Shown: positions 53,226 to 62,917, counted from the stretch's first letter. The stretch is 64,000 nucleotides of DNA from Pseudomonas atagonensis (GCF_011369485.1 NZ_VXCA01000042.1:1-64000); one strand, 5' to 3'. The notes: a model not told the origin generated them from the letters alone. Program-made: numbers and translations.

Positions 53226-54659
53226 TGCCTCGCGCATTCGGCCCATGTAGCGCCCGCGACGCTGCTCGACATCGCTCGACTCGCCACTGCTCATCAGTTG
53301 CCCGCGTGCGAACAGCCAAGTGGTATTGAGCATTCGGTAACGCACCGCCGCCCCACAGTGCTCCACCGTCAGCAACGACTTCTGCGCGAGTCGATCAATG
53401 ATTGCGCCCAATGCCGAAGGTGGCAGTTTTTCGCAATGGATCACCGCCAACGCCGCCTCGCGGGTGAAGGCAATCCGGAACACCGACAGGCGCTTCAGCA
53501 CGATCTGCTCGTCTGTACTCAAGCGCTGATAGCTCCAGTCCAGCGCAGCCCGCAGCGTCTGATGGCGCGGCACGGCGGTGCGCCGGCCATGACTGAGCAA
53601 TTGCAGACAGTTGCCCAGTTGCGCCTGCAACCCGACCAGCGCCAGGGCATCGATCTGCGCCGCCGCCAATTCAATCGCCAACGGCAATCCGTCGAGTCGC
53701 TGACAAATGTCGCGCACCACTTCCAGGTCTTGTTCGCGCAGGATGAAGCCCTGCTGCCGGGCGCGGGCGCGACTGACGAACAACTGCACCGCCGAGTGGC
53801 CCATGGTTTCTTCGACGCTGCGCAATGCCGAGGTTTTCGGCAGGCTTAGCGGCGGCAGGATGTGTACGGTTTCCAGATCGGCCTGCAAGGCTTCGCGGCT
53901 GGTGGCGAGAATCGACAGGCGTGGCGCAGCGTTTAATAAATTCTCGACCAGTGTTTTGCAGGTTTCGTGCAGTGGGTCGCAGTTGTCGAGTACCAGCAAC
54001 AGGTGGCGGCATGCCAAGGTCGGCAGATCGCTCTTGAGGACTTGCAGCAGGTGATCCAGCAGCGGCGAGGTTTCATCGAGCTCCGCCAGATCCACACGCC
54101 AGACGCCATCGCGGTAATGCTCCAGCAGCAACTCTGCCACGCGCAGCGCCACGGTGGATTTGCCGACACCCGCCGGCCCCGTCAGGGTCATCAACCGGCA
54201 CAGCGGCAGTTGCCGCACCAGTGCGCCCACCAGCGAATCGCGCCCGCTCACCGGCGTCAGCCTGGCCGGCAGGTTATGTTGCGGAGCCTGCAGGCTTTCG
54301 AATACCACCTGCGCGACGCTGTCGCACTGCACCGGCGCGACAAAGCAATAACCGCATTGCGGCACGTTGACGATGTAGCGTTGCCCGTTCTCACCATCAC
54401 CGAGTGCCCGGCGCAGCGCGGCGATGTGCACCCGCAGGTTGATCTCTTCGACCACCGAAGTCGGCCAGACCAGCGCAATCAATTGCTCTTTTCTGACCAC
54501 GCGCCCGGCCCGCTCGACCAGCACTTGCAGAATGTCCAGTGCGCGCCCGCCCATGCGCAGTTGCCGATCCCCTTCAAGGATCAGGCGTTGGCGCAGATGA
54601 AACGCGTAAGGGCCAAACCGCAACACTGACGCCGGGTTCAAATCATTGAGGCTGTTCAT
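53190..54659 (-). CDS. OmpR-type winged-helix regulator with NTPase, short form
   Basis: 489 residues from ATG at 54659. Same plan as the protein at 50427: winged helix (LRFGPYAFHLRQRLILEGDRQLRMGGRALDILQVLVE ... CGYCFVAPV), Walker A GPAGVGKST, Walker B LLLVLDNCD, LATSREAL, and NTPase helical region 'LPLAIELAAAQIDAL'. It stops near the end of the NTPase module, without the long TPR-like part of its partner. Its last 36 bp overlap the end of the convergent 50427 gene. Confidence 0.88.
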   Translation of the reverse strand: MNSLNDLNPASVLRFGPYAFHLRQRLILEGDRQLRMGGRALDILQVLVERAGRVVRKEQLIALVWPTSVVEEINLRVHIAALRRALGDGENGQRYIVNVPQCGYCFVAPVQCDSVAQVVFESLQAPQHNLPARLTPVSGRDSLVGALVRQLPLCRLMTLTGPAGVGKSTVALRVAELLLEHYRDGVWRVDLAELDETSPLLDHLLQVLKSDLPTLACRHLLLVLDNCDPLHETCKTLVENLLNAAPRLSILATSREALQADLETVHILPPLSLPKTSALRSVEETMGHSAVQLFVSRARARQQGFILREQDLEVVRDICQRLDGLPLAIELAAAQIDALALVGLQAQLGNCLQLLSHGRRTAVPRHQTLRAALDWSYQRLSTDEQIVLKRLSVFRIAFTREAALAVIHCEKLPPSALGAIIDRLAQKSLLTVEHCGAAVRYRMLNTTWLFARGQLMSSGESSDVEQRRGRYMGRMREASALQLAAQLVE

Positions 54660-54749
54660 GCCAACTATCTTGGCAGGCTCAAATGACGGAACAACCGCCA
54701 CACAGGGCGCAACACGGACAACCGGGTGCGCGAAACGGACAGAACCGCT

Positions 54750-55700
54750 CTAGCTGAACTGTTCGCGGTATTGCGCAGGGGTCAGGCCGAGCTTTTCGGC
54801 GAACAGCAAACGCATATGCCGCACGCTGCCGAAACCACTTTTATAGGCCACGGTTTTTAGCGGCAGGTCGCTGGTTTCGAGCAAGTTGCGCGCACAATCG
54901 ATGCGCGCACTTTGCAGAAATTCCATGGGCGTCATGTTGATTTCCCGGGTGAATACCCGAGAGAAATGCCGTGCGCTCATGTTGGCCAGACCGGCCATGC
55001 GCTCGACCGTAAAGGCCTCGTCAAGATGTTCCAGCACGTAATTCTGCGCTCGGGTGATCGGCGTTTCCTGCGGGGACACGGCGGCCATCAACGGACTGAA
55101 CTGCGCCTGACCACCCTGACGCTTCATCACCACCAGCAACACTTTGGCGACATCCTGAGCGAGCTTCTTGCCATGATCGCGGGCGACCACAGCCAGCGCG
55201 AGGTCAATGCCGGCCGTCACACCGCCGGAGGTGATCAGGTTGCGGTCTTCGACAAAGATCTGATCCGTCGCGACGTTGGCATTGGGAAAGCCCCGGATCA
55301 GACGTTCTGTGTAATTCCAGTGCGTGGTTACACGATAGCCGTCGAGCAACCCGGCATGCCCGAGCACGAAAGCGCCCGTACAAATTGAACCGTAGCGCTC
55401 GGCCCGTTGAACAGCGGCCTTCAGCCAGACAAATAACGAGGGAAATTGTTGGTTGTAGGCACCGGGACCGCCCGGCACCAAGAGCAAGTCGTAACGGTCG
55501 GCCGCATCACTGATGTGCCGGTCCGGGTGCACCAAGACCCCGTTGGACGCCCGCAGCGGCCCGGGTTCGATGCCCAGCGTGGTCAGTTGGTAGTGCGATT
55601 CGGGCTTGAGATAACGGTTGGCAACCGAAAACACTTCCAGTGGCCCGGCCATGTCGAGCAGAAGAAAGTCGGGAAACAACACCATTGCCACGGTTTTCAT
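54750..55700 (-). CDS. GlxA-type regulator (DJ-1/PfpI domain plus AraC domain)
   Basis: 316 residues. Residues 1-180 form a DJ-1/PfpI-like domain (VAMVLFPDFLLLDMAGPLEVFSVANRY, LLLVPGGPGAYN, YGSICTGAFVLGHAGLLDGYRVTTHW) with a Cys at the nucleophile elbow; residues 215-316 are an AraC DNA-binding domain ending GFGSVRHMRLLFAEKLGLTPAQYREQF. Such regulators sense small nitrogen compounds or amides in other cases. Divergent from the pirin gene over 220 bp. Confidence 0.92.
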   Translation of the reverse strand: MKTVAMVLFPDFLLLDMAGPLEVFSVANRYLKPESHYQLTTLGIEPGPLRASNGVLVHPDRHISDAADRYDLLLVPGGPGAYNQQFPSLFVWLKAAVQRAERYGSICTGAFVLGHAGLLDGYRVTTHWNYTERLIRGFPNANVATDQIFVEDRNLITSGGVTAGIDLALAVVARDHGKKLAQDVAKVLLVVMKRQGGQAQFSPLMAAVSPQETPITRAQNYVLEHLDEAFTVERMAGLANMSARHFSRVFTREINMTPMEFLQSARIDCARNLLETSDLPLKTVAYKSGFGSVRHMRLLFAEKLGLTPAQYREQFS

Positions 55701-55920
55701 GAGAAGACATCACACCGATCAAAGTAAAAAGCGTCTGAAACAGGCAGAGCATTATGGCCAAGTACGGCGCCAGCGTCGGAAAAGAATGCGTGAACTGCAG
55801 CGCAAAACTGTCAACCAGCACGGGACAGTCTTTCAATTTTCATCTACTTATTGCTTTGACGAGTAACCAGTAACCTTCTCCTCACTCGGACGAATTCACG
55901 TCCCGCAAGGAGATTTCATC

Positions 55921-56643
55921 ATGCTGACCCTTCGCAAAGCCTCCGATCGTGGCCTCGCCAATCATGGCTGGTTGAAGTCGTTCCACACCTTTTCCTTCGC
56001 CAGCTACCGCGACCCGCGCGAGCAGGGTTTTTCCGACCTGCTGGTGATCAATGACGACCGTGTCGCCGCCGGTAAAGGCTTCGGCCAACACCCGCACCGC
56101 GACATGGAGATTTTTTCCTACGTGCTCGAAGGTGCGCTGGAGCACAAAGACACACTGGGAACCGGCTCTGTGATCCGCCCCGGTGACGTGCAACTGATGA
56201 GCGCCGGCAGCGGCGTGGCGCACAGCGAGTTCAACCATTCGGCGAGCCAACCGGTGCACTTCCTGCAGATCTGGATCGTGCCGGACGTCAGTGGCGCGAA
56301 ACCGCGTTATCAGCAAGAGCACTTCAGCGCGCAGAAAAAACGCGGCCGCCTGCAATTGATCATTTCACCGGACGGCAGTCACGGTTCGCTGAAAGTGCGC
56401 CAGGATGCGCGGGTGTATGCCGGGCTGTTCGATGGCAAGGAAAGCGCCACTTTGGAGCTGCCGGCCAACCGTTACGCCTACGTGCATGTGGCTCGCGGCA
56501 ATGTTGAACTCAATGGCCAGCGGTTGCAGGAAGGTGACGGCGTACGGGTTCGCGAAGAACAGGCACTGACCTTGAGCAACGGCGCGGATGCCGAAGTGTT
56601 GGTGTTCGACTTGCGGCCGCAGGAGTTGCCGCAGATGCCATGA
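55921..56643 (+). CDS. Pirin family protein (YhhW-like quercetinase fold)
   Basis: 240 residues, AAGGAG before the ATG. Bicupin with metal ligands in GFGQHPHRDMEIFSYVLEGALEHKD and SAGSGVAHSEFNHS. The C-terminal cupin lacks ligands, as in YhhW. Members have quercetin 2,3-dioxygenase activity in vitro; the physiological role is unclear. Followed by a strong terminator. Confidence 0.9.
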   Translation: MLTLRKASDRGLANHGWLKSFHTFSFASYRDPREQGFSDLLVINDDRVAAGKGFGQHPHRDMEIFSYVLEGALEHKDTLGTGSVIRPGDVQLMSAGSGVAHSEFNHSASQPVHFLQIWIVPDVSGAKPRYQQEHFSAQKKRGRLQLIISPDGSHGSLKVRQDARVYAGLFDGKESATLELPANRYAYVHVARGNVELNGQRLQEGDGVRVREEQALTLSNGADAEVLVFDLRPQELPQMP

Positions 56644-56663
56644 AGTCGCTTTTCACTGCGCGC

Positions 56664-56697
56664 AAAAAAACGGCCTTCGCTTGAAGGCCGTTTTTTT
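56664..56697. terminator. Strong bidirectional terminator
   Basis: AAAAAAACGGCCTTC-GCTT-GAAGGCCGTTTTTTT: 8-bp GC-rich stem flanked by A and T runs, between convergent pirin and the small membrane protein. Confidence 0.92.
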
Positions 56698-57193
56698 AGG
56701 GTGGTGCAATAAAGGGAGACGGTACCGCTGGTTTCGCCGCGCCAACTTCCTTGCCTGCCTGAATCGCGGCCAGGGTCGTCTGCATCGCTGTGTACATGCT
56801 GGACTGATTGGCAAAATAGGCACCCATAACGATGCTGACCACGCCAAACAAGTGGACAGCCGTTGCCATCCAGACGTTGGCGTTCACGGTGCCGGCTTTC
56901 TTGAGTGCTTCTTTCGACTCTTCGGCTATGTTCTGAAGGGTTATCGACATTGCATCCTGATTTTTTTGCCGTTCGAGCTGAATCAACTCGTTGGCCTTGT
57001 CCCGCTCAGCCTGAACCGAGAGAAAATGATCGATCCTCGCTGAGACAGCCTCGACCCGAGCATCCATCCTCGTCTCGATTGTCTCGATTCGGGCGTTGAA
57101 TTCTTCACGACTGATAGCATTCATGTCTTGGGTGTTCCGACCGTTGCTGGTTGCGCCGATGCTGTGAAATTGCTCGAATTCCCTGGCTTTCAT
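56696..57193 (-). CDS. Small coiled-coil membrane protein, function unknown
   Basis: 165 residues from ATG at 57193 with AGGGAAGGGA upstream; an extension of 16 residues upstream is unlikely. A coiled-coil-like region 'RIETIETRMDARVEAVSARIDHFLSVQAERDKANELIQLERQKNQDAMSITLQNIAEESKEALKKAG' is followed by one membrane helix (VWMATAVHLFGVVSIVMGAYFA) and a short Pro/Ala tail. Resembles phage- or hemolysin-like coiled-coil anchors but I assign no family. Stand-alone. Confidence 0.7.
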   Translation of the reverse strand: MKAREFEQFHSIGATSNGRNTQDMNAISREEFNARIETIETRMDARVEAVSARIDHFLSVQAERDKANELIQLERQKNQDAMSITLQNIAEESKEALKKAGTVNANVWMATAVHLFGVVSIVMGAYFANQSSMYTAMQTTLAAIQAGKEVGAAKPAVPSPFIAPP

Positions 57194-57372
57194 TCGATTC
57201 CCTTCCCTGGTTACCGAGACCGTCCATGGCTGATCACTCAAAAGCGAATGTCTCTTTCGTTACGAGTGGCAACCACAATAGAACCCATCTGAAAACCCCA
57301 CAAGCCAGCGGATTCTGCTGTAGGTGTAGGTCATTTCGTCAGGCAACGTAGCCTCTACACGGCCACCCCGAC

Positions 57373-58248
57373 TCATTGATTTTCCAGTGCAAACGCCTCG
57401 ACAATCTGCTCGATGACCGCCCTCACCCGCGCGGTATGGCGCAGATCCGCGTGGGTCACCAGCCACACTTCGTACGGCAGCGGCCGGGTTCGCTCTGGCC
57501 AGAGCCTGACCAACCCATCGCGCTCGCCCATATACACGGGGATTTCTCCTACACCGATACCGGCGGCAATCGAGCGACGCACCAACAGACTGGAACCCAG
57601 GCTTGCGACGATCCGCCCGCGAGTCAACGGTTCGCAGACTAGCGTCATGTCCTTGTGGCTCTGCAAATACGGTTGATAGACCACCAGATCGTGCCCCTCG
57701 AATGCCGAGCCCGGTTGCGGTTCCCCTAGACGCTCGACGTAATCCTTTGCAGCAAACAAGCCCACTGGCCAACGGGCAATGCGCCGGGCAATCAGGTCAG
57801 GATTGTCTGGCCGGGTATTGCGTACGGCGATGTCCGCTTCGCGTTTGGCCAGACTGAGGATCTGCGTTGACGCATCCAGTTGCACGCGCACGTCCGGGTG
57901 CTGCTGGTGCAGCCGGGCGATCGCCGGAATCAAGAAGTCGATGGCCAGTGAGTCGGTGGTGCTGACCCGCACAGTGCCGATCAGACGATCATCCAGCCCT
58001 TGAATCTGCCGTTCCAGCTCCAGCGCCGAGTGTTCCATTTTCTCGACACTCTTGAGCGCCGCTTCTCCCACCGCCGTCAACGCGTAACCGTCGGACGTGC
58101 GCAGGAACAACGTTGCGCCGAGCGACTTCTCCAACGCAGTGATGCGGCGCCCGACGGTCGCCTGATCGACACCCAGAACCCGCGCCGCGCCGCGTAATGT
58201 CGACTCACGGCAAACGGCAAGAAATACCCGCGCATCATCCCAATTCAT
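57373..58248 (-). CDS. LysR family transcriptional regulator
   Basis: 291 residues from ATG at 58248 (AAGG 6 bases upstream). 'NWDDARVFLAVCRESTLRGAARVLGVDQATVGRRITALEKSLGATLFLRTSDGYALTAVGEAAL' is a typical LysR domain; effector domain from RVSTTDSLAIDFLIPAIARL. Divergent from the MFS gene over 111 bp and therefore its likely regulator. Confidence 0.9.
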   Translation of the reverse strand: MNWDDARVFLAVCRESTLRGAARVLGVDQATVGRRITALEKSLGATLFLRTSDGYALTAVGEAALKSVEKMEHSALELERQIQGLDDRLIGTVRVSTTDSLAIDFLIPAIARLHQQHPDVRVQLDASTQILSLAKREADIAVRNTRPDNPDLIARRIARWPVGLFAAKDYVERLGEPQPGSAFEGHDLVVYQPYLQSHKDMTLVCEPLTRGRIVASLGSSLLVRRSIAAGIGVGEIPVYMGERDGLVRLWPERTRPLPYEVWLVTHADLRHTARVRAVIEQIVEAFALENQ

Positions 58249-58359
58249 ATTCACCCTTATCGATGCATTTTTGCATCACTGCCAAGCCTAATCGCTGCAC
58301 GAACGCAGCAACCATAGCCGATATGCTGGGCGCCATAAACCTTCCACGGAATTGCTCCC

Positions 58360-59559
58360 ATGCGCACAACATCTGCAACCGGTCTCTGGCTGCCGATCTT
58401 CGCCGGCCTCTGCGCCAGCCTGGTCAGCATCGGGCTGGCACGCTTTGCCTACACACCGTTGATTCCCGCGCTGATCCAGGCGCAGTGGTTTTCCACTCAT
58501 GACGTGGTTTACCTCGGCGCGGCCAATCTGGTCGGTTACCTGATCGGCGCCCTGCTCGGCCGCCCATTGGCCCGCCAGTTCGGCAACAAGATCGCGCTGC
58601 GTTTGATGATGCTGGCGGTGACGGCGGCATTTTTCGCCTGTGCGTACCCGCTGTCTCTGAGTTGGTTCTTCGGTTGGCGGCTGCTGTCGGGGATCGCCGG
58701 CGGCGCAATCATGGTGCTCGTCGCAGCGACCGTGCTGCCACATGTACCGGCGTCGCGTCGAGGCCTGGCCAGCGGTGCGATATTTCTCGGCATCGGCCTG
58801 GGCATCGCCGGGTCTGGAACGATTGTCCCGCCGCTGTTGAGTCTCGGTTTGCAGGCAACCTGGCTTGGCCTGGGCGCGTTATCGCTGCTGCTGACGGCGT
58901 TGAGCTGGTTTGGCTGGCCTGAGGATTTGCCGCAAGCGCTGGCGTCTCACGAGGTGAGCACCCGGCAATCGACACCGCCCGGCGTTTACCTGCTGTTTAC
59001 CCAGTACGCCTTTATGGCTGCCGGACTGGTGCCAGCGATGGTGTTCCTGGTGGATTACGTCGCCCGAGGCCTGGGTGCCGGTGCGCATGTTGGCGCACTG
59101 GTTTGGGTGATGTACGGGCTGGGCGCGATTGTCGGGCCGGTCAGTTACGGCTTTCTGGCTGACCGGTTGGGTGCGCGTAGCAGCATTCGACTGGTGCTGG
59201 TGGTGCAGGCAATTACGCTGGGCTTACTGGCGGTATCTCACTCGTTTCTGGCGCTGGCCATGCTGGCGGTGATTCTCGGCTCGTTTCCTCCGGGCATCGT
59301 GCCGCTGGCCTTGGCCCGCGTGCATGAACTGGTGCCCGATCACCACCGCCAGCAAATTGCCTGGAGCCGCGCCACCGTTTCGTTCGCCACGTTTCAGGCA
59401 TTGGCCGGGTTCGCCTACTCGGCGCTGTTCAACGCCACGGGTGGCCATCACGCCTTGCTGTTCGTGATCGCCGCAGGCGCGATCTTGCTCGCGCTGTTGC
59501 TGGAACAAGCCATGCGATGGCTGCCCGAAACCACTGAACCGCGTTGCTGCGTAACGTGA
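58360..59559 (+). CDS. MFS transporter (YbfB/YjiJ family)
   Basis: 399 residues with about twelve hydrophobic helices. Begins 'LWLPIFAGLCASLVSIGLARFAYTPLIPALIQ', typical of the YbfB/YjiJ group (LGxARFAYTPLLP), then 'NLVGYLIGALLGRPLARQFGNK' as motif A-like loop. Substrate unknown. In line with the oxidoreductase 61 bp downstream; both probably under the divergent LysR regulator. Confidence 0.9.
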   Translation: MRTTSATGLWLPIFAGLCASLVSIGLARFAYTPLIPALIQAQWFSTHDVVYLGAANLVGYLIGALLGRPLARQFGNKIALRLMMLAVTAAFFACAYPLSLSWFFGWRLLSGIAGGAIMVLVAATVLPHVPASRRGLASGAIFLGIGLGIAGSGTIVPPLLSLGLQATWLGLGALSLLLTALSWFGWPEDLPQALASHEVSTRQSTPPGVYLLFTQYAFMAAGLVPAMVFLVDYVARGLGAGAHVGALVWVMYGLGAIVGPVSYGFLADRLGARSSIRLVLVVQAITLGLLAVSHSFLALAMLAVILGSFPPGIVPLALARVHELVPDHHRQQIAWSRATVSFATFQALAGFAYSALFNATGGHHALLFVIAAGAILLALLLEQAMRWLPETTEPRCCVT

Positions 59560-59620
59560 AGGGAATCATTGCGGCACGCCCGCGCTCCCATCTACAGAAC
59601 CTTTACTCACAGGAATCGAC

Positions 59621-60619
59621 ATGACTCTGCCCAACGAAATGACCCGAATCGAAATCACCGAGTCCGGTGGCCCCGACGTGCTGCAAGCCAGACGTGTGGT
59701 GCTGCCGGTGGCCGCTGCCGGCGAAGTGCTGATTCGTGTGCACGCCGCCGGCATCAATCGCCCGGACGCTTTGCAACGTGCCGGCAAATACCCGATGAAG
59801 CCCGGGATGAACCCGATTCCCGGTCTCGAAGTGGCCGGTGAAGTGGTGGCGCTGGGTGCCGGCGTCAGCCAGTTTGCCGTGGGCGACAAGGTTTGCGCGC
59901 TGACCAACGGTGGTGGCTATGCCGAGTACTGCGCCGTTCCCGCCGGCCAGACCCTGCCGATGCCTGCCGGCCTGGATTGGGTACAGGCCGCCGCGATCCC
60001 GGAAACCTTCTTCACCGTTTGGGCCAACCTGTTCGGTCTCGGCGGTGCCAGCCGTGGCCAACGAGTATTGATCCATGGCGGCACCAGCGGCATCGGCACG
60101 ACCGCGCTGATGTTGTGCCGCGAATTCGGCATCGAAGCGTTCGCCACCGCTGGCAGCGCCGATAAATGCGCGGCGATTGCCGAACTGGGTGGGCAACCGA
60201 TCAACTATCGCGAACAAGACTTCGCCAGCGTGATCGCCGAGAAAACCGCAGGCGACGGGGTGAACGCGATTCTCGACATCATGGGCGGTTCGTACCTCAA
60301 CGGTAATGTCAGCGCCCTGGCGATGGATGGTCATCTGGTGATGCTCGGGTTCCTCGGCGGCGCGCGGGCCAATGACGTCGACCTGCTAGCGATCCTCGGC
60401 AAACGCGCGGTGGTCACCGGCTCCCTGTTGCGCGCGCGCACGAGTGAGGAAAAAGCCGAAATCGCCGAGCAATTGCGCAAACACGTATGGCCAGTGCTGG
60501 CCGCCGGGCGCTGCCTGCCGATCATCGACAAGGTCTATTCGCTGCACGAGGCCGACAAAGCCCACGCACACATGGAAGCCGGCGACCACATCGGCAAGAT
60601 CGTGCTGCGTATCGATTGA
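59621..60619 (+). CDS. NAD(P)H-quinone oxidoreductase (zeta-crystallin-like MDR)
   Basis: 332 residues. Zinc-free medium-chain dehydrogenase/reductase: GroES-like N-terminal domain (EVLIRVHAAGINRPDALQRAGKYP, GLEVAGEVVALGAGV), nucleotide motif VLIHGGTSGIGTTALML and 'FATAGSADKCAAIAELGGQPINY'. The length fits quinone reductases (PIG3/TP53I3-like). Reduces quinones or enones with NADPH. Follows the MFS gene. Confidence 0.9.
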   Translation: MTLPNEMTRIEITESGGPDVLQARRVVLPVAAAGEVLIRVHAAGINRPDALQRAGKYPMKPGMNPIPGLEVAGEVVALGAGVSQFAVGDKVCALTNGGGYAEYCAVPAGQTLPMPAGLDWVQAAAIPETFFTVWANLFGLGGASRGQRVLIHGGTSGIGTTALMLCREFGIEAFATAGSADKCAAIAELGGQPINYREQDFASVIAEKTAGDGVNAILDIMGGSYLNGNVSALAMDGHLVMLGFLGGARANDVDLLAILGKRAVVTGSLLRARTSEEKAEIAEQLRKHVWPVLAAGRCLPIIDKVYSLHEADKAHAHMEAGDHIGKIVLRID

Positions 60620-60719
60620 TCCGCAGCAGCATTTTGTAATTGTTGCCCGGGGACGGTGGTCGAAAATGTCACGCGCAGACCCGGGCATCTGGTAAAAAGC
60701 GTTCTTCGTCTGCGCACTG

Positions 60720-61676
60720 GTGAAACGTTTAATGTTCCTTTCCTTCATGACTCGACTGCGACGCCGCCGCTTGGCGTTTGCCTGCATGGCCGCTTTGATA
60801 ATCGGCGTGCCGACCAGTTGTGCAGTGCTGGAACACACCGAACGCAAACTGCTGTTTCGCATCGAACCTGGCACGGCTGGCTGGTATCACGGCTTGCCCG
60901 GCAGCGTGCAGGAACTTGACCTGCAACCGAAGCGTTTCAAGGCCGGGCAAAACATTCATGCCTGGTGGTGGCCGGCGGAACGCACGAATGCTCCGGCGAT
61001 CCTTTATCTGCACGGCGTGCGCTGGAACCTGACCGGGCAGTTGTTCCGCATCGAGCAATTGCGCGCAGCCGGTTATTCGGTGCTGGCCATCGATTACCGC
61101 GGCTTCGGTCAAAGCAAGGGTGATCTGCCCTCGGAAAGCAGCGTTTACGAAGATGCGCGGGTGGCGTGGGAACGCTTCAAACTGCTGCAGCCGGACCCGA
61201 ACAAACGCCTGATCTACGGCCATTCGCTGGGCGGCGCCGTGGCGATTGATCTGGCGGCGGAACTTGGACAGGACGCAGCCCGCGATCACACGCCTCTGCC
61301 GGTACGCGGGCTGGTGATCGAATCCACGTTCACCTCGCTGGCCGACGTTGCCGCGGCCGTGGTGAACACCTCGCTGCCCGTACGCTGGCTGCTGTCGCAG
61401 AAATTCGATTCGATCGACAAGATCGCCGACATTCATATGCCGCTACTGGTCGTGCATGGTCTGGCCGATGCGTTCGTGCCGTCACGTTTCAGCGAGCAAC
61501 TGTTCAACGCCGCGCAACAGCCCAAACGGTTGTTGCTGGTGCCGGGCGCGACGCACAACAACAGCATGGCGCTCGGCGGCCAGAACTATCGCAAGGCGAT
61601 CGACGCATTGATGAAGACTCCCCCCGCACCGCGTGTAGCCGGGCCGGCCATGGTGAAACCCTCGCGCGACTCCTGA
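60720..61676 (+). CDS. Alpha/beta hydrolase with N-terminal signal or anchor
   Basis: Up to 318 residues; starts at 60720 (GTG), 60732 (ATG) or 60747 (ATG) are all possible. An N-terminal basic-hydrophobic segment (LRRRRLAFACMAALIIGVPTSCAVLEH) could be an anchor or signal; its Cys does not make a clean lipobox. Hydrolase core: ILYLHGVRWNLTGQ, nucleophile Ser in YGHSLGGAVAIDLA, Asp in VVHGLADAFVPSRF and His in VPGATHNNSM. Resembles BEM46-like serine peptidases/esterases. Confidence 0.85.
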   Translation: MKRLMFLSFMTRLRRRRLAFACMAALIIGVPTSCAVLEHTERKLLFRIEPGTAGWYHGLPGSVQELDLQPKRFKAGQNIHAWWWPAERTNAPAILYLHGVRWNLTGQLFRIEQLRAAGYSVLAIDYRGFGQSKGDLPSESSVYEDARVAWERFKLLQPDPNKRLIYGHSLGGAVAIDLAAELGQDAARDHTPLPVRGLVIESTFTSLADVAAAVVNTSLPVRWLLSQKFDSIDKIADIHMPLLVVHGLADAFVPSRFSEQLFNAAQQPKRLLLVPGATHNNSMALGGQNYRKAIDALMKTPPAPRVAGPAMVKPSRDS

Positions 61677-61728
61677 CCTTCTCATCGGCATAATGGCGCC
61701 CGTCAAAACACCACGAAAAGGAATGAGT

Positions 61729-62321
61729 GTGTTCTCTCGCCCCAATGCCCTATGGATTTACTACCCGGTTTGCTGGCTCGCTGTGCTTGCGCTGTTGGCG
61801 CACATCACTTTTTGTGCCTGGGTGGTGCTCACACCCACCGACGTCGGCGGCACGTTCATGGGCGGCATGAACGGCCAATTGTTCGGCGGCGGCTGGCTCA
61901 TAGCGACAACAGGATTGCTGCTGACGCTTTTGCTGCGTTTGCCCGGATCGATTCATGCCTGCATCGGTGCCGGACTGGCCCCCTGGGCATCGGTAGCTGG
62001 TGGCTGATCAACTATCCCGACAACGCCGAAGACGTGATCTACAGCATCAGCCCCCACGATATCGGCAGTGCCATGTTTATTGGCGCGGCAATTCTGGGGC
62101 TTGGCCTCTTTCTGCGTTCACGTTTGACAAACCAGCGCCTGCCATCGCGCCCAGCGCTGGTCGCCAAATTCGTAGTGGCGGCGTTGATCGCTGTGGTGTT
62201 TATCGGCGCACCGGTAAAAATGGCCCTGCACACTGCGCTGCCCCACTGCGCGTTCGACAAAAACGGCCAGCAACTGACCGTGTGCCTGAGTGACGACGAC
62301 GAGCAGGTGTTTGTCGATTAG
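61729..62321 (+). pseudogene. Four-helix membrane protein, frameshifted
   Basis: Start GTG 61729 (AAGGA 6 bases upstream) or ATG 61723. The first frame gives IYYPVCWLAVLALLAHITFCAWVVL and WLIATTGLLLTLLLRL, then runs into VAGG and a stop at 62005-62007. The other frame continues the same protein from PLGIGSWWLINYPDNAEDVIYSISPHDIGSAMFIGAAILGLGLFL and VAKFVVAALIAVVFIGAP to a stop at 62321. One extra C in the C5 run near 61979-61983 would join them cleanly as GLAPLGIGSWW. So a one-base deletion or a sequence error. Family not recognised. Confidence 0.75.
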
Positions 62322-62481
62322 TCCCAGAACCTTTTCAGCGCTAAGGCCGGCGATTTTCAGGCGAAAAACATCTGGGAAGACCGGTCATTGCCGGCGTCCA
62401 AAGCTCTGCTATGTTTAATCGCTCAGCGCGGCCATCGGCGCGTCATTGCCTGCTCCGCGCCTTACTGCCGGGAGTACACAC

Positions 62482-62895
62482 ATGAAAATCAACCCGTACC
62501 TGATCTTCAACGGCGACTGCCGTGAAGCCTTCACCTTCTACGAAAAAGCCTTGCAGGGAAAACTTGAGGCAATCATGACCTTCGGCGAAACACCCGCCGC
62601 CGAGCATGTACCGAAGGAGTTTCACCATCTGGTCATCCATACCTGCCTGAAGGTCGGCGATCAGATGATCATGGCTTCGGACACCACGCCGGATCGTCCG
62701 ACGCAGGGCATGAGCGGTTGTTCGATTTCCCTGAACGTCGACAGCATCGCCGAGGCCGAGCGGGTGTTTAACGCCCTGGCCATGGAGGGTCGCGTGGATA
62801 TGCCGCTGGAAACGACGTTCTGGGCGGCACGTTTCGGCATGCTGGTGGATCGTTTTGGCGTGTCGTGGATGGTCAATTGCGAGAGTGACCAGTAA
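62482..62895 (+). CDS. VOC family protein (PhnB-like glyoxalase fold)
   Basis: 137 residues from ATG at 62482 with GGGAG upstream. PhnB/3-demethylubiquinone-type fold: INPYLIFNGDCREAFTFYEKAL, 'HTCLKVGDQMIMASDTTPD', 'GCSISLNVDSIAEAERVFNALA' and FWAARFGMLVDRFGVSWMVNCE. Enzyme role unknown. Followed by a long terminator hairpin. Confidence 0.9.
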   Translation: MKINPYLIFNGDCREAFTFYEKALQGKLEAIMTFGETPAAEHVPKEFHHLVIHTCLKVGDQMIMASDTTPDRPTQGMSGCSISLNVDSIAEAERVFNALAMEGRVDMPLETTFWAARFGMLVDRFGVSWMVNCESDQ

Positions 62896-62917
62896 CCACG
62901 ACTTTTCGCCGGGCATG

